Shown here piece after piece: positions 1-5,900 of a stretch of 7,363 nt of DNA. The notes under the pieces are model-generated. The model saw nothing but the letters and a program-made list of their open reading frames with translations, did not search any database and was not told where the DNA came from. Position numbers and translations under genes: made by a program. Position 1 is the stretch's first letter. Each line of letters starts with the position of its first letter. Source of the stretch: Methanomassiliicoccus sp. (GTDB lineage Archaea > Thermoplasmatota > Thermoplasmata > Methanomassiliicoccales > JACIVX01); contig DYTM01000046.1 in assembly GCA_020725985.1 (NCBI GenBank), positions 1,600-8,962 on the forward strand, in the 5' to 3' direction.

Positions 1-198
1 AGACTGTACGCGAGGAAGCTGTCCGGGATGGCCAGGAGCGGCGGAATCAAGGGCCTCTCGGTCGTCCATATGGAGGTGCCTTGCTGCTTCGGTCTGTGGA
101 AGATCGTCGAGGAAGCTCTGAGGTCCTCTGGCGCGAAGATTCCAGTCCGGGAAGTAGTCATAGGTGTCAAGGGCGATACGCTCGAATCAGGCCATTAG
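1..198 (+). CDS. 4Fe-4S ferredoxin-type iron-sulfur protein, C-terminal part
   Basis: The window opens inside a gene read in frame 1 and ending with TAG at 196-198; 65 codons are visible. The translation contains VVHMEVPCCFGL followed by an amphipathic helix (KIVEEALRSSG) and a closing strand (IPVREVVIGVKGD). From memory, this pattern is the conserved C-terminal domain of a common family of anaerobe 4Fe-4S dicluster proteins, whose ferredoxin CxxCxxC motifs lie in the N-terminal part that is outside the window. The paired cysteines (visible residues 28-29) sit in the conserved CC position. It probably acts in cytoplasmic electron transfer; the partner is unknown. No gene follows closely, so it appears to end its transcript. 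Family assignment is from motif recognition, not from a search. Confidence 0.7.
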   Translation, partial: RLYARKLSGMARSGGIKGLSVVHMEVPCCFGLWKIVEEALRSSGAKIPVREVVIGVKGDTLESGH

Positions 199-779
199 CG
201 GATCAATCCGGTCCGGCCAATTGACGGACGAGGCCCTTCATTCGACTCGATCATTTCCAATCAATACTCCATCAAACGAGCCAGAGAATCGATCGGTTAG
301 ATACCACACAAACATCATCCTCCGGCTCAGCATTGGTCCTCCGCAAGAGACGGAAATGAGCGATATCAAAGAATGATTGCCGATCATGACGAGGTGATGA
401 GGACCTACTTGTCAAGATCTTTAGAATGTTCGGCCTGTCAGATGGAATACTCACCGTCGCGGTTGTGGTGATAGTAGGCATCGATCAGGTTGTTCCAGGT
501 CGTGAGGATTTGGAAGCAGACATTGTAGGACCATCCACCATCATGTTCGGAGGGCCAGTGTACGTGGCAATCTCAATACTGATCATCTTATGAGGCATTG
601 GGAAATCCGTTCCCACGGCTCCCGACTGATTCCTTTCCGCCAGGAATTGTCTGATGGACTGGACACCAGATGATGTATCAGGCGAATCACCACAGAGATT
701 GTCGGATTGAGCATCCATCTCAGTCCATCGGATTGAAGATGGCTGGGTAGCACTCTGTTCCAAATCCTCCAGCGGAATG
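199..779. other. 581-nt intergenic stretch, no convincing gene
   Basis: Open frames here are short and shift repeatedly. One stretch at about 349-471 (+) reads plausibly (ERYQRMIADHDEVMRTYL, then ECSAC) but has no good start and ends in TGA. The next, frame-shifted piece at 426-593 encodes hydrophobic segments. The stretch may be the remains of a small gene broken by frameshifts, or simply spacer. I see no tRNA, strong promoter or long repeat. Confidence 0.4.
426..593 (+). CDS. possible 55-residue two-helix membrane peptide
   Basis: A frame from ATG 426 to TGA 591-593 encodes 55 residues with two hydrophobic stretches. One is ILTVAVVVIVGI near residues 8-19 and the other is VYVAISILIIL at the very C-terminus. 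They are separated by an acidic loop (REDLEADIVG). The frame is open back to codon 390 but contains no other usual start codon, and there is no clear SD directly before ATG 426. A GAGGTG-like SD at 391-396 belongs to a different frame (ATG 397), which stops after 24 codons. This could be a real small membrane protein, a frameshifted remnant or chance. I recognise no family. Confidence 0.22.
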   Translation: MFGLSDGILTVAVVVIVGIDQVVPGREDLEADIVGPSTIMFGGPVYVAISILIIL

Positions 780-1214
780 TCAGTCTGCCGAGACGCGTTG
801 CCAGATCATATGACCAGCCTGTGGCCTACCGCGAAACAGGATTGGAGGTGACCGCAATTCGAGTCTGTCATCGGAAAATTCAAAGAATCGCTCTTGGTCG
901 ACGCCCGTCCAATTGGGGTAGGAGCTGACCTCGACGTGATGGATCACTCGATCTCCCTTGACCTCGTACTTTCCACCATAGGAAAGAAAGGTATCGGAGG
1001 CGGCAGCCTTTTCCTCGATGGTTCCCCCCCTGAGGTCTCCAGAGGCAATATGGGGACGGTCGCCGTTCATGATGGCCGCCATCATGAATCCATCTGTGCT
1101 GTAGATGACATATCCCCGAGCATCCCTGCCCCAGGGATAGGCGATTTGGCCATCTGCAGTCCGGGACTCAGCAGATACGAGCCTCCAAGTTCCGACAAAA
1201 CGGTTCTTTCTCAT
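780..1214 (-). CDS. lipocalin-like domain protein
   Basis: The 144-residue product matches, by eye, the single-domain lipocalin-like family (Pfam Lipocalin_5 type). The N-terminal strand is FVGTWRLVSAE (residues 6-16), followed by YPWGRDARGYVIYSTDGFM (26-44), the ASGDLRGGTIEEKAAA segment (57-72) and the signature YEVKGDRVIHHVEVSSYPNW (83-102). The C-terminal strands are DDRLELRSPPIL and GHMIWQRV. There is no signal peptide, so a cytoplasmic small beta-barrel is likely; the ligand is unknown for the family. ATG 1214 is preceded by AAGGGA about 9 nt upstream, and an upstream ATG at 1230 is out of frame. The gene lies 45 nt after the decayed metallo-beta-lactamase gene and may be at the tail of the methyltransferase transcript. 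Length is normal for the family. Confidence 0.85.
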   Translation of the reverse strand: MRKNRFVGTWRLVSAESRTADGQIAYPWGRDARGYVIYSTDGFMMAAIMNGDRPHIASGDLRGGTIEEKAAASDTFLSYGGKYEVKGDRVIHHVEVSSYPNWTGVDQERFFEFSDDRLELRSPPILFRGRPQAGHMIWQRVSAD

Positions 1215-1259
1215 CTTCTATTCCCTTCATGAATCATGGAGTTCGGCATCTATTAGCTT

Positions 1260-1558
1260 TTAGCCACAGGAGATTGCGATTGGAGAGGGCTTTCCGTGAC
1301 CAGGATAGACTGTGTCAATATCACATCTCTCCAATTTCCTGACGCTGGCATCTGCCTCCACCGGATCGTCGACAACTGGGTCGAGTTCCGGCCCGCTCGT
1401 GATGGCGAACAGATCGCTTCCTTCCATCAGCCGTCAGAACCGCCGAACAGCAAGAAAGTCGACCACAACGAGGACATCACTTGAACACCTAGGAGCCCCC
1501 CCTCTTCTTCCGACAGAACGCCTGCATATCCTGGGATTGGCAAGACACCATTGAGGAA
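1260..1558 (-). pseudogene. metallo-beta-lactamase-fold hydrolase remnant (C-terminal part)
   Basis: The last frame, ATG 1427 to TAA 1262-1260, encodes MEGSDLFAITSGPELD followed by VRKLERCDIDTVYPGHGKP. The YPGHGKP end carries the late metal-ligand histidine of metallo-beta-lactamase hydrolases. Upstream, the same frame is interrupted by TGA (1436-1434) and before that reads SSDVLVVVDFLAVRRF, the usual GD-V-L region. Further upstream another frame reads GVLPIPGYAGVLSEEEGG, resembling the PGHTPG strand; here the His of that motif is Tyr. One extra G in the G7 run at 1495-1501 would join the two upstream frames. The N-terminal half with the HxHxDH metal site is absent, because the sequence begins right at the stop of the upstream methyltransferase gene. 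This looks like a truncated, decayed gene; a sequencing error could explain the G-run shift but not the missing N-terminus. Confidence 0.72.
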
Positions 1559-1564
1559 TTGGCC

Positions 1565-2563
1565 TCAGCTCGTTCGCGATGCTCTGGCCAGGGCCCTCAT
1601 GTTCTCCAATGGAGTCAGCGGCGAGAAGCCACACCCAGGCGCCAGGACGTCAACTCCTTTCCCTATGCACTCCCTCGCCTCCTTCTCGACCTTCTCGGGC
1701 GATCTGCACCAGAGCGTGTCGGTGATGTCGACGTTGCCTATGATAGCAACCCTGTCCCCGATGGCTTCCTTGGCCAGTGCGATGTCGACGACGGTGTCGA
1801 TACTCAGACCATTGACGTGTGTGTCGGCAAGGGCATTGAGGATGAGTTTCGTGTCGGCGCAGACATGCAGCACAGTCAATGTGCCAAGCTTCTCGACCGC
1901 CTCACGCGTGGGCCCCAAGCAGTATGCGGCGTAAAACTGTGGCCCAAGGGTCGAGGCTGATCCATCAATCAGGGCTATGGCGCTGGCACCAGAATCTGTC
2001 AGCGCCTTTCCGTACTCTATCGCCGTCTCGGTCGCTATCTTCATTGTTCTTCTCAGGATCTCGGGTCGCAGCATGAGATCTCTCATGACCTCGGTCATGC
2101 CCCTCACCCTGACCGCCAGCTCGAAGGGGGCGCAGACCGCGGCGATGACGGGCAGATCCTCTCCGACCTCCCCGGACAGAATCTCGACCGCCCTGAGCAC
2201 CACCGGCATCTTGCCATCTTTTCGAGGATCGGGCACCCCTAGCCTGTCGACGTCCTCCACAGTCTTGACGGCGAACTCGACTTTGACAGGCTGGCTCTCC
2301 TTCTTCCACCCTCCCAAAAAGCAGCCCATCGCCTCAGCTTCGTAGTCATTGTGGAACGGCACTCGAACGCTTTCGATGTCGGCGACTGTATGTGCAGCGA
2401 GTGCCAGTTTCGCCATCTTATCCGAATTCAGATGGGCATCGGGCCAGTATGCGCCGCTCGCTTCCATCAGGTCTATCGTTCCAGTCTGAAGCGGGCAGGC
2501 AGCAGGCACTCTGTCCTTCGCCTCCAGCCGCAGGGCTGCCTCGAACCTCTCCTTGGAGTTCAA
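1565..2563 (-). CDS. mtbA: MtaA/MtbA-family methylcobamide:coenzyme M methyltransferase
   Basis: The 332-residue protein belongs to the uroporphyrinogen decarboxylase-fold MtaA/MtbA/CmuA family. These zinc enzymes take the methyl group from a methylated corrinoid protein and pass it to coenzyme M in methylotrophic methanogens. Family signs are the N-terminal SKERFEAALRLEAKDRVP, the LMEASGAYWPDAH segment (residues 32-44), and RVPFHNDYEAEAMGC (67-81). The zinc ligands are intact: H233-V-C235 in VLHVCADT, and C311 in LAPGCGFSPLTPLEN. Length matches the family. The start is TTG at 2563-2561, with GAGG just upstream inside the stop of the preceding gene; no ATG fits better. It is third in a minus-strand operon, 6 nt after the MtmB-like gene. 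MtaA and MtbA cannot be told apart by eye; the symbol rests on the amine-type partner. In a non-methanogen the acceptor could instead be a pterin. Confidence 0.88.
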   Translation of the reverse strand: MNSKERFEAALRLEAKDRVPAACPLQTGTIDLMEASGAYWPDAHLNSDKMAKLALAAHTVADIESVRVPFHNDYEAEAMGCFLGGWKKESQPVKVEFAVKTVEDVDRLGVPDPRKDGKMPVVLRAVEILSGEVGEDLPVIAAVCAPFELAVRVRGMTEVMRDLMLRPEILRRTMKIATETAIEYGKALTDSGASAIALIDGSASTLGPQFYAAYCLGPTREAVEKLGTLTVLHVCADTKLILNALADTHVNGLSIDTVVDIALAKEAIGDRVAIIGNVDITDTLWCRSPEKVEKEARECIGKGVDVLAPGCGFSPLTPLENMRALARASRTS

Positions 2564-2569
2564 ATTGCC

Positions 2570-3943
2570 TCACTCGAACTCGAGTCCCAGATCTGTCAGG
2601 CCCTTCTTCACTCTGTCGTAGATGGCGGCATATTCGGCGCTCGGCCTGTGGTGCACGAGATCGTAGCATTCCTGAATCGTCTTGCCTGGCGCCGAGTTCC
2701 TGCCTTCCAGAGGCTTTGTCATCTTCTTCAGAAGCTCTCCGCCGTCGCCCCTCTTCAGTCCAGCTTTCAATGTCGCGTCCGAGACCTCGATCATGAACTC
2801 CGCCTCGAGCGGCGTCTGACCGGCGTTCATCCTCGGCCGGCTCACGCGGTGCGCGTACAGGTTGGCGCCGTTGATCGTTCCCTCGATGCTCCTGACCGCC
2901 GACTCCCACAGGTTCTCTTCGGTGCAGAGCTCCGAGGAGGGGATGTCCCATTCCATGTATATGTGATTCGAGTTCCTGTTGAGCGCCTGGTAGACCACCG
3001 ACCGGGCATAGTTGATTGGATGGAAAGTCAACTTCGTCGCTGTCAGGGTCAGCATATGCTCCACTCCTGGATAGTGGATCTTGTCATGGTACACCATCCA
3101 GCCGACGATCGTCCTGGCGATCGACTCAACGGCAGCACCATCGGGCCCGCCGCAGAATCCTCCGACTATCCCGAATGCTCCGTTGACGCCGAAGAATCCA
3201 TGCTGATCGTAGATGATCGCAGAGGTCAGATAGTCATATTCGATCTTCACGTCGGGAAGAAGGGTGAAGAGGACGCCGTCCGTGCTCCTCAGTCCGCACT
3301 CCTGGCTGAGAACGGACAGGAATGAGGACGCTCTCGTCGATATTGGATAGTACACGATCGCCAAGCCCGGCTTGCCAGCTCTCCTGATCCCCTCCCTCAA
3401 GTAGGCCACCTGCTTCCTGCTTGCGTAGGCCTCGAGCGGAGGACCGAGTATCTCGACTCCATCGACCGCCGGGAAGTTGAACCCCTCCAAGAAATCCGTC
3501 CTCGGGATCTGGGCAAAGTTCTTGACCACCATCATCCCCAGATCCTCGGTGAATGGGGCATGATGGCCGGGACAGATGTTCGGGGGCTCCCTGCCCTCGA
3601 TCTTCCCCTGCTTGAAGATCCGAACGTCCTTGCCTTCGCCCATCACGATTTGCTTTGGAGCGGCCTTAATCGCATCCTTGACCTCGGCCTCGCTGAATCT
3701 TATGATCCGTCCGGTGGATATGCAGTACGCGCCCATATCCACGATGAAGTCGACAGCGGCCTGAAAAGCGGCATCGGCCATGCTGTTGTCGGTGTTGATA
3801 AACTCCTCTGCCTTCGAGAAATCCAGCTTGTGCTCCTTGAGCAGTTCCTGTATCTTCCTGAAAAGCCCCAGCTCCCAGTCCCTCGAGGCCATCTTGACTC
3901 CCGTCCGGGAGCGCTCCGCCACCTCTACGAGATCGATCATCAT
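2570..3943 (-). CDS. MtmB-family methylamine methyltransferase homologue without pyrrolysine
   Basis: The 457-residue product aligns by eye over its whole length with monomethylamine methyltransferase MtmB (458 residues), which transfers a methyl group from monomethylamine to its corrinoid protein. Shared landmarks are LDF..EEFINTD (residues 40-52), MGAYCISTGRIIRFSE (70-85), AGKPGLAI (189-196), GGFCGGPDGAAVESIA (261-276) against GGYAGG in MtmB, and the C-terminus SAPGKTIQECYD...EYAAIYDRVKKGLTDLGL (417-454). In MtmB the AGRPGMGV segment is followed by pyrrolysine 202, encoded by an amber codon. Here AGKPGLAI is followed by V-Y-Y-P (197-200) and the frame holds no TAG. Starts at ATG 3943 or ATG 3940 are both possible; the GGGGGGAG SD abuts them, and M18 (3892) is an alternative. 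It lies 7 nt after the corrinoid-protein gene. The substrate is unknown; loss of pyrrolysine argues against plain monomethylamine. Confidence 0.85.
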   Translation of the reverse strand: MMIDLVEVAERSRTGVKMASRDWELGLFRKIQELLKEHKLDFSKAEEFINTDNSMADAAFQAAVDFIVDMGAYCISTGRIIRFSEAEVKDAIKAAPKQIVMGEGKDVRIFKQGKIEGREPPNICPGHHAPFTEDLGMMVVKNFAQIPRTDFLEGFNFPAVDGVEILGPPLEAYASRKQVAYLREGIRRAGKPGLAIVYYPISTRASSFLSVLSQECGLRSTDGVLFTLLPDVKIEYDYLTSAIIYDQHGFFGVNGAFGIVGGFCGGPDGAAVESIARTIVGWMVYHDKIHYPGVEHMLTLTATKLTFHPINYARSVVYQALNRNSNHIYMEWDIPSSELCTEENLWESAVRSIEGTINGANLYAHRVSRPRMNAGQTPLEAEFMIEVSDATLKAGLKRGDGGELLKKMTKPLEGRNSAPGKTIQECYDLVHHRPSAEYAAIYDRVKKGLTDLGLEFE

Positions 3944-3950
3944 CTCCCCC

Positions 3951-4598
3951 CTACTGAACTCCTACGAGTTTCTTGACTACCTTGACGGCCTCGTCCCCGT
4001 CCCTCCCGAACCCGTCGCTGCCGATCTTCTCCGCATACCCCTGGGTCACCGGCCCGCCGCCTACCACCACCCTGAACTTCTCCCTCTGATTGGTCGAGCG
4101 GAGGTCCTCGATCAGGTCCCCCATGTTCGGCATGGAGGTCGTCATGAGCGAGGACATCGCAATGACCTCGGCACCATGCGCCTGGGCCTTGTCTATGAAG
4201 GAGGACACCTTGACATCGACGCCGAGGTCGTACACATCGAAGCCCGCGACCTTCAGCATCATCGCGACGACGTTCTTGCCGATTTCATGGATATCTCCCT
4301 CGACAGTGCCTATGACAATCGCCTTCCTCTTCGGAACCTTGTCCCTCGGAAGAGCTGCCTCCAGTATTTGCATGGCCGCCGCCATGACGTCCGCGGCGAT
4401 GATCACATGCGGAAGGAAGATCTCGTAGCGGTGAAATCGCTCCCCCACCTCCCTTATCGCCGGCGCCAATCCCCTCTCAATTGCCTTGAGAGGATCCACG
4501 TTCGCCTTGATCGCTTCCTCGGCAGCCTTCTTGGCACCATCCAGGTCATAAGTCAGAACTGAATTCCTAAGATTCCCTAAGATCTCCTCCTCGCTCAT
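3951..4598 (-). CDS. mtmC: methyltransferase corrinoid protein (MtmC/MtbC/MttC family)
   Basis: The 215-residue cytoplasmic protein carries the methyl group on a bound corrinoid between the substrate-specific methyltransferase and the coenzyme M-side enzyme. Residues 1-85 form the helical cap (EEILGNLRNSVLTYDLDGA, ERFHRYEIFLPHVIIAAD). Residues 91-215 are the Rossmann-like B12 domain: the base-off/His-on motif D102-I-H104-E-I-G107 in GTVEGDIHEIGKN, then MSSLMTTSMPNM (148-159) and VVVGGGPVT (177-185). H104 is the expected cobalt ligand. ATG 4598 is chosen over an upstream TTG at 4631 because GAGGAG lies about 6 nt before it. The stop is TAG. It is first in the operon, directly before the MtmB-like gene, which suggests an MtmC role; MtbC and MttC are so similar that the exact subtype is not certain. 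Confidence 0.92.
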   Translation of the reverse strand: MSEEEILGNLRNSVLTYDLDGAKKAAEEAIKANVDPLKAIERGLAPAIREVGERFHRYEIFLPHVIIAADVMAAAMQILEAALPRDKVPKRKAIVIGTVEGDIHEIGKNVVAMMLKVAGFDVYDLGVDVKVSSFIDKAQAHGAEVIAMSSLMTTSMPNMGDLIEDLRSTNQREKFRVVVGGGPVTQGYAEKIGSDGFGRDGDEAVKVVKKLVGVQ

Positions 4599-4646
4599 TT
4601 CGACTCCTCGCCCCCTTTGCCACTGCAACAACTACGCCCGCTAGAG

Positions 4647-4654
4647 TCTTAATT
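4647..4654 (-). promoter_or_regulatory. candidate TATA box of the methyltransferase operon
   Basis: On the minus strand the sequence GGAAGAATTAAGAC has a purine-rich BRE-like part followed by AATTAAGA. A transcript start about 27 nt downstream (near 4623) would give a leader of about 25 nt before ATG 4598, and that leader would contain the GAGGAG SD site. The match to the archaeal TATA consensus is only fair. Confidence 0.3.
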
Positions 4655-4847
4655 CTTCCGGCGGGGATGCTGGCGACTGATGAGACACGGCTTCAACGAG
4701 GAAAGAAGAAATCCCTTCAGTTGCCTCTTTCCGCTTGCTCCTCGCTGATATCATGAACGAAACACTCTATCCCGAGACAACCGCTTCATCTCTTGGTGAT
4801 AGCCTGGGCCCCAGAATAGATGAATCCTCTGATGTCAGGCGAGAAGT

Positions 4848-4961
4848 GGGTTTCCCTGCATATGAGCAGAGGGACAGTCGGAAAACCTAAAGGAATTGGC
4901 ATGATTGGTCGACGGCCGGAAGACCGACCGAGATGACTTATCCTAAGCGGCAGGGAAACCC
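4848..4961. repeat. 114-bp segment bounded by perfect 12-bp inverted repeats
   Basis: GGGTTTCCCTGC at 4848-4859 is the exact reverse complement of GCAGGGAAACCC at 4950-4961. A 12-bp perfect match within about 450 nt of non-coding DNA is unlikely by chance. Inside lies a smaller imperfect hairpin, GGTCG (4907-4911) with CGACC (4925-4929). No direct target duplication is visible outside the arms (AGT on the left, TTT on the right). It could be a small non-autonomous mobile element, or paired protein-binding sites. Confidence 0.5.
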
Positions 4962-4987
4962 TTTCTGCCCGCTCTATTGACCATGAT

Positions 4988-5043
4988 GGTACCCTCGGGA
5001 ATGATCACGGCAGTCCGGGAAATCTCCCTACCATTCCCGTACC
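4988..5043. repeat. imperfect inverted repeat, 12-bp stem with bulge
   Basis: GGTA (4988-4991) pairs with TACC (5040-5043), and CGGGAATG (4996-5003) pairs with CATTCCCG (5032-5039), leaving a 4-nt bulge. Within the 28-nt loop, GGGA (5017-5020) can pair with TCCC (5025-5028). The structure starts 35 nt downstream of the stop of the 58-residue coiled-coil gene on the minus strand, so it may be a 3' mRNA hairpin. No T-run follows it on either strand. Confidence 0.5.
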
Positions 5044-5077
5044 TCGTCACACCACATTCAAGGCAATCGAAGATGAA

Positions 5078-5254
5078 CTAAGCCTTCTCGAGCCGCCTTA
5101 TCTTCCGCCTAGCCTGCTGCGTGACTTCCTCGATCTCGCAGATTCCTTCGTGTGCGGCGCGTTGTGACACCTGCTCGAGCTTCCTCAGCTGCTCCTTGTA
5201 CCCAGCAATCCTCTTGTCCATGTCCTCTTCTTTCTCTTCGTCACCGCCTGACAT
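5078..5254 (-). CDS. 58-residue charged coiled-coil protein
   Basis: ATG 5254 to TAG 5080-5078 encodes 58 residues. The N-terminus is acidic (MSGGDEEKEEDMD) and the rest is heptad-like and charged (KEQLRKLEQVSQRAAHEG, then IEEVTQQARRKIRRLEKA), so one long helix or a coiled coil is expected. There is no membrane segment. The start is secure: the codon before it in frame is TGA, and a GGAGG site (5265-5269) lies 10 nt upstream, inside the end of the preceding gene. Only 6 nt separate the two genes, so they are almost certainly co-translated, and the product probably associates with the coiled coil of the upstream membrane protein. The frame stays open for 44 more codons beyond the TAG. I do not recognise the family. 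Confidence 0.72.
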   Translation of the reverse strand: MSGGDEEKEEDMDKRIAGYKEQLRKLEQVSQRAAHEGICEIEEVTQQARRKIRRLEKA

Positions 5255-5260
5255 TCATCA

Positions 5261-5764
5261 TCATCCTCCAATCTTCTTGCGAAGTTTCTCCAAATCAGAA
5301 GTTGCGCTCTCCGCCAGCTTCTTGTACATCACCATTTGCCCCTCGATCTCCTTGATCTTCGACTCAGCGACCTTCCTGATCCTCTCCGTCTCTTCCTCGA
5401 TGGCATCTGCCATGCTGCTCGCCTTTTCTTGAGACTTGGCGGAGATGATAACCGCCTGCTGCTGAGCGCGATCCGCGTTTTGTTGTATGAAGTAGAAAGC
5501 GACTATCGCCACAATCCACGCACTGAATATGCCAGAAAGAGTCAGGGGATCGGCATATTCGCCGATCATCGCAATCCCGAGCAGAACTACGAACCCGAAG
5601 ATTATGACCACAGCGAGCTGGAATCGGTGTTTCTCGGTCGAGACTTGAAGCTCAAAAGAGTAATCTGACGACAACTTCTTCTCAGTCGATGCAGTATCGG
5701 ATTTTTCCGTAACCTCCCCCCTAGCTGAACGACTAGTCTCTGGCCTATTTAATGCTTGTTTCAT
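5261..5764 (-). CDS. membrane protein with two TM helices and C-terminal coiled coil
   Basis: From ATG 5764 the product has 167 residues. It has a polar N-terminus (1-47), TM1 about 48-67 (FQLAVVIIFGFVVLLGIAMI), a short loop with ADPLTL, TM2 about 76-94 (SGIFSAWIVAIVAFYFI), and a long charged helix about 97-163 (EEETERIRKVAESKIKEIEG, SDLEKLRKKIGG) expected to form a cytoplasmic coiled coil. I recognise no named family; it may scaffold the 58-residue coiled-coil protein encoded 6 nt downstream. The start is uncertain. A GTG at 5809 would add 15 residues that do not look protein-like. A good TATA box at 5746-5752 and a strong GGGGGGAGG SD at 5713-5721 both lie downstream of ATG 5764, which suggests initiation further in, for example at TTG 5674. 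The divergent neighbour at 5901 is also membrane-anchored. Confidence 0.72.
   Translation of the reverse strand: MKQALNRPETSRSARGEVTEKSDTASTEKKLSSDYSFELQVSTEKHRFQLAVVIIFGFVVLLGIAMIGEYADPLTLSGIFSAWIVAIVAFYFIQQNADRAQQQAVIISAKSQEKASSMADAIEEETERIRKVAESKIKEIEGQMVMYKKLAESATSDLEKLRKKIGG
5746..5752 (-). promoter_or_regulatory. TATA box for the membrane/coiled-coil gene pair
   Basis: The minus strand reads GCATTAAATAG, close to the archaeal TATA consensus. A start about 27 nt downstream falls near 5722, just at the TAGGGGGGAGG SD sequence. The box lies inside the frame if translation begins at ATG 5764, which argues either for a later start or for a chance TATA match. Confidence 0.45.
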
Positions 5765-5864
5765 GGCAACTCGAGGCAATGGGTGATGCGTGTGTCGGAA
5801 GATCGCCACGCTGCCATTGTCGGTGGTCGCCCGACTTCATCCTAAGAGTCGCTAGCTTGTTCTT

Positions 5865-5872
5865 GATATATT
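5865..5872 (+). promoter_or_regulatory. TATA box for the EF-hand-like secreted protein gene
   Basis: CTTGATATATTCG contains GATATATT centred near 5868. A start about 27 nt downstream falls at about 5895, only a few bases before ATG 5901, so the mRNA would be leaderless or nearly so. The GGAG at 5887-5890 would then lie upstream of the transcript. Confidence 0.5.
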
Positions 5873-5900
5873 CGAAACGCATAGTAGGAGCGATGGTACA

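Larger units (their letters stand above)
4599..5077. other. 479-nt intergenic region upstream of the methyltransferase operon
   Basis: No convincing gene is seen. A 45-codon frame at 4753-4890 (+) has no SD and no protein-like pattern. The stretch contains the candidate operon promoter near 4647-4654 and two inverted repeats (4848-4961 and 4988-5043), described separately. A 44-codon open stretch (5077-4946, minus) continues in frame after the TAG of the 58-residue coiled-coil gene. Confidence 0.5.

Noticed and set aside
485..763. Minus-strand 92-codon open frame
   Set aside because: It starts with TTG, has no SD, and has a composition without domain-like pattern; it overlaps the better hydrophobic frame on the other strand.
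3951..3953. Amber stop of the corrinoid protein as a pyrrolysine codon
   Set aside because: The protein is already full length for its family, and the next gene's SD begins immediately at the TAG; a normal stop is the simple reading.
4599..4631. TTG start extending the corrinoid protein by 11 residues
   Set aside because: The extension MLQWQRGRGVE is not family-like, and a good GAGGAG SD precedes ATG 4598.
4753..4890. Plus-strand 45-codon frame upstream of the operon
   Set aside because: No SD, no hydrophobic or structured pattern, and it overlaps the inverted-repeat segment.
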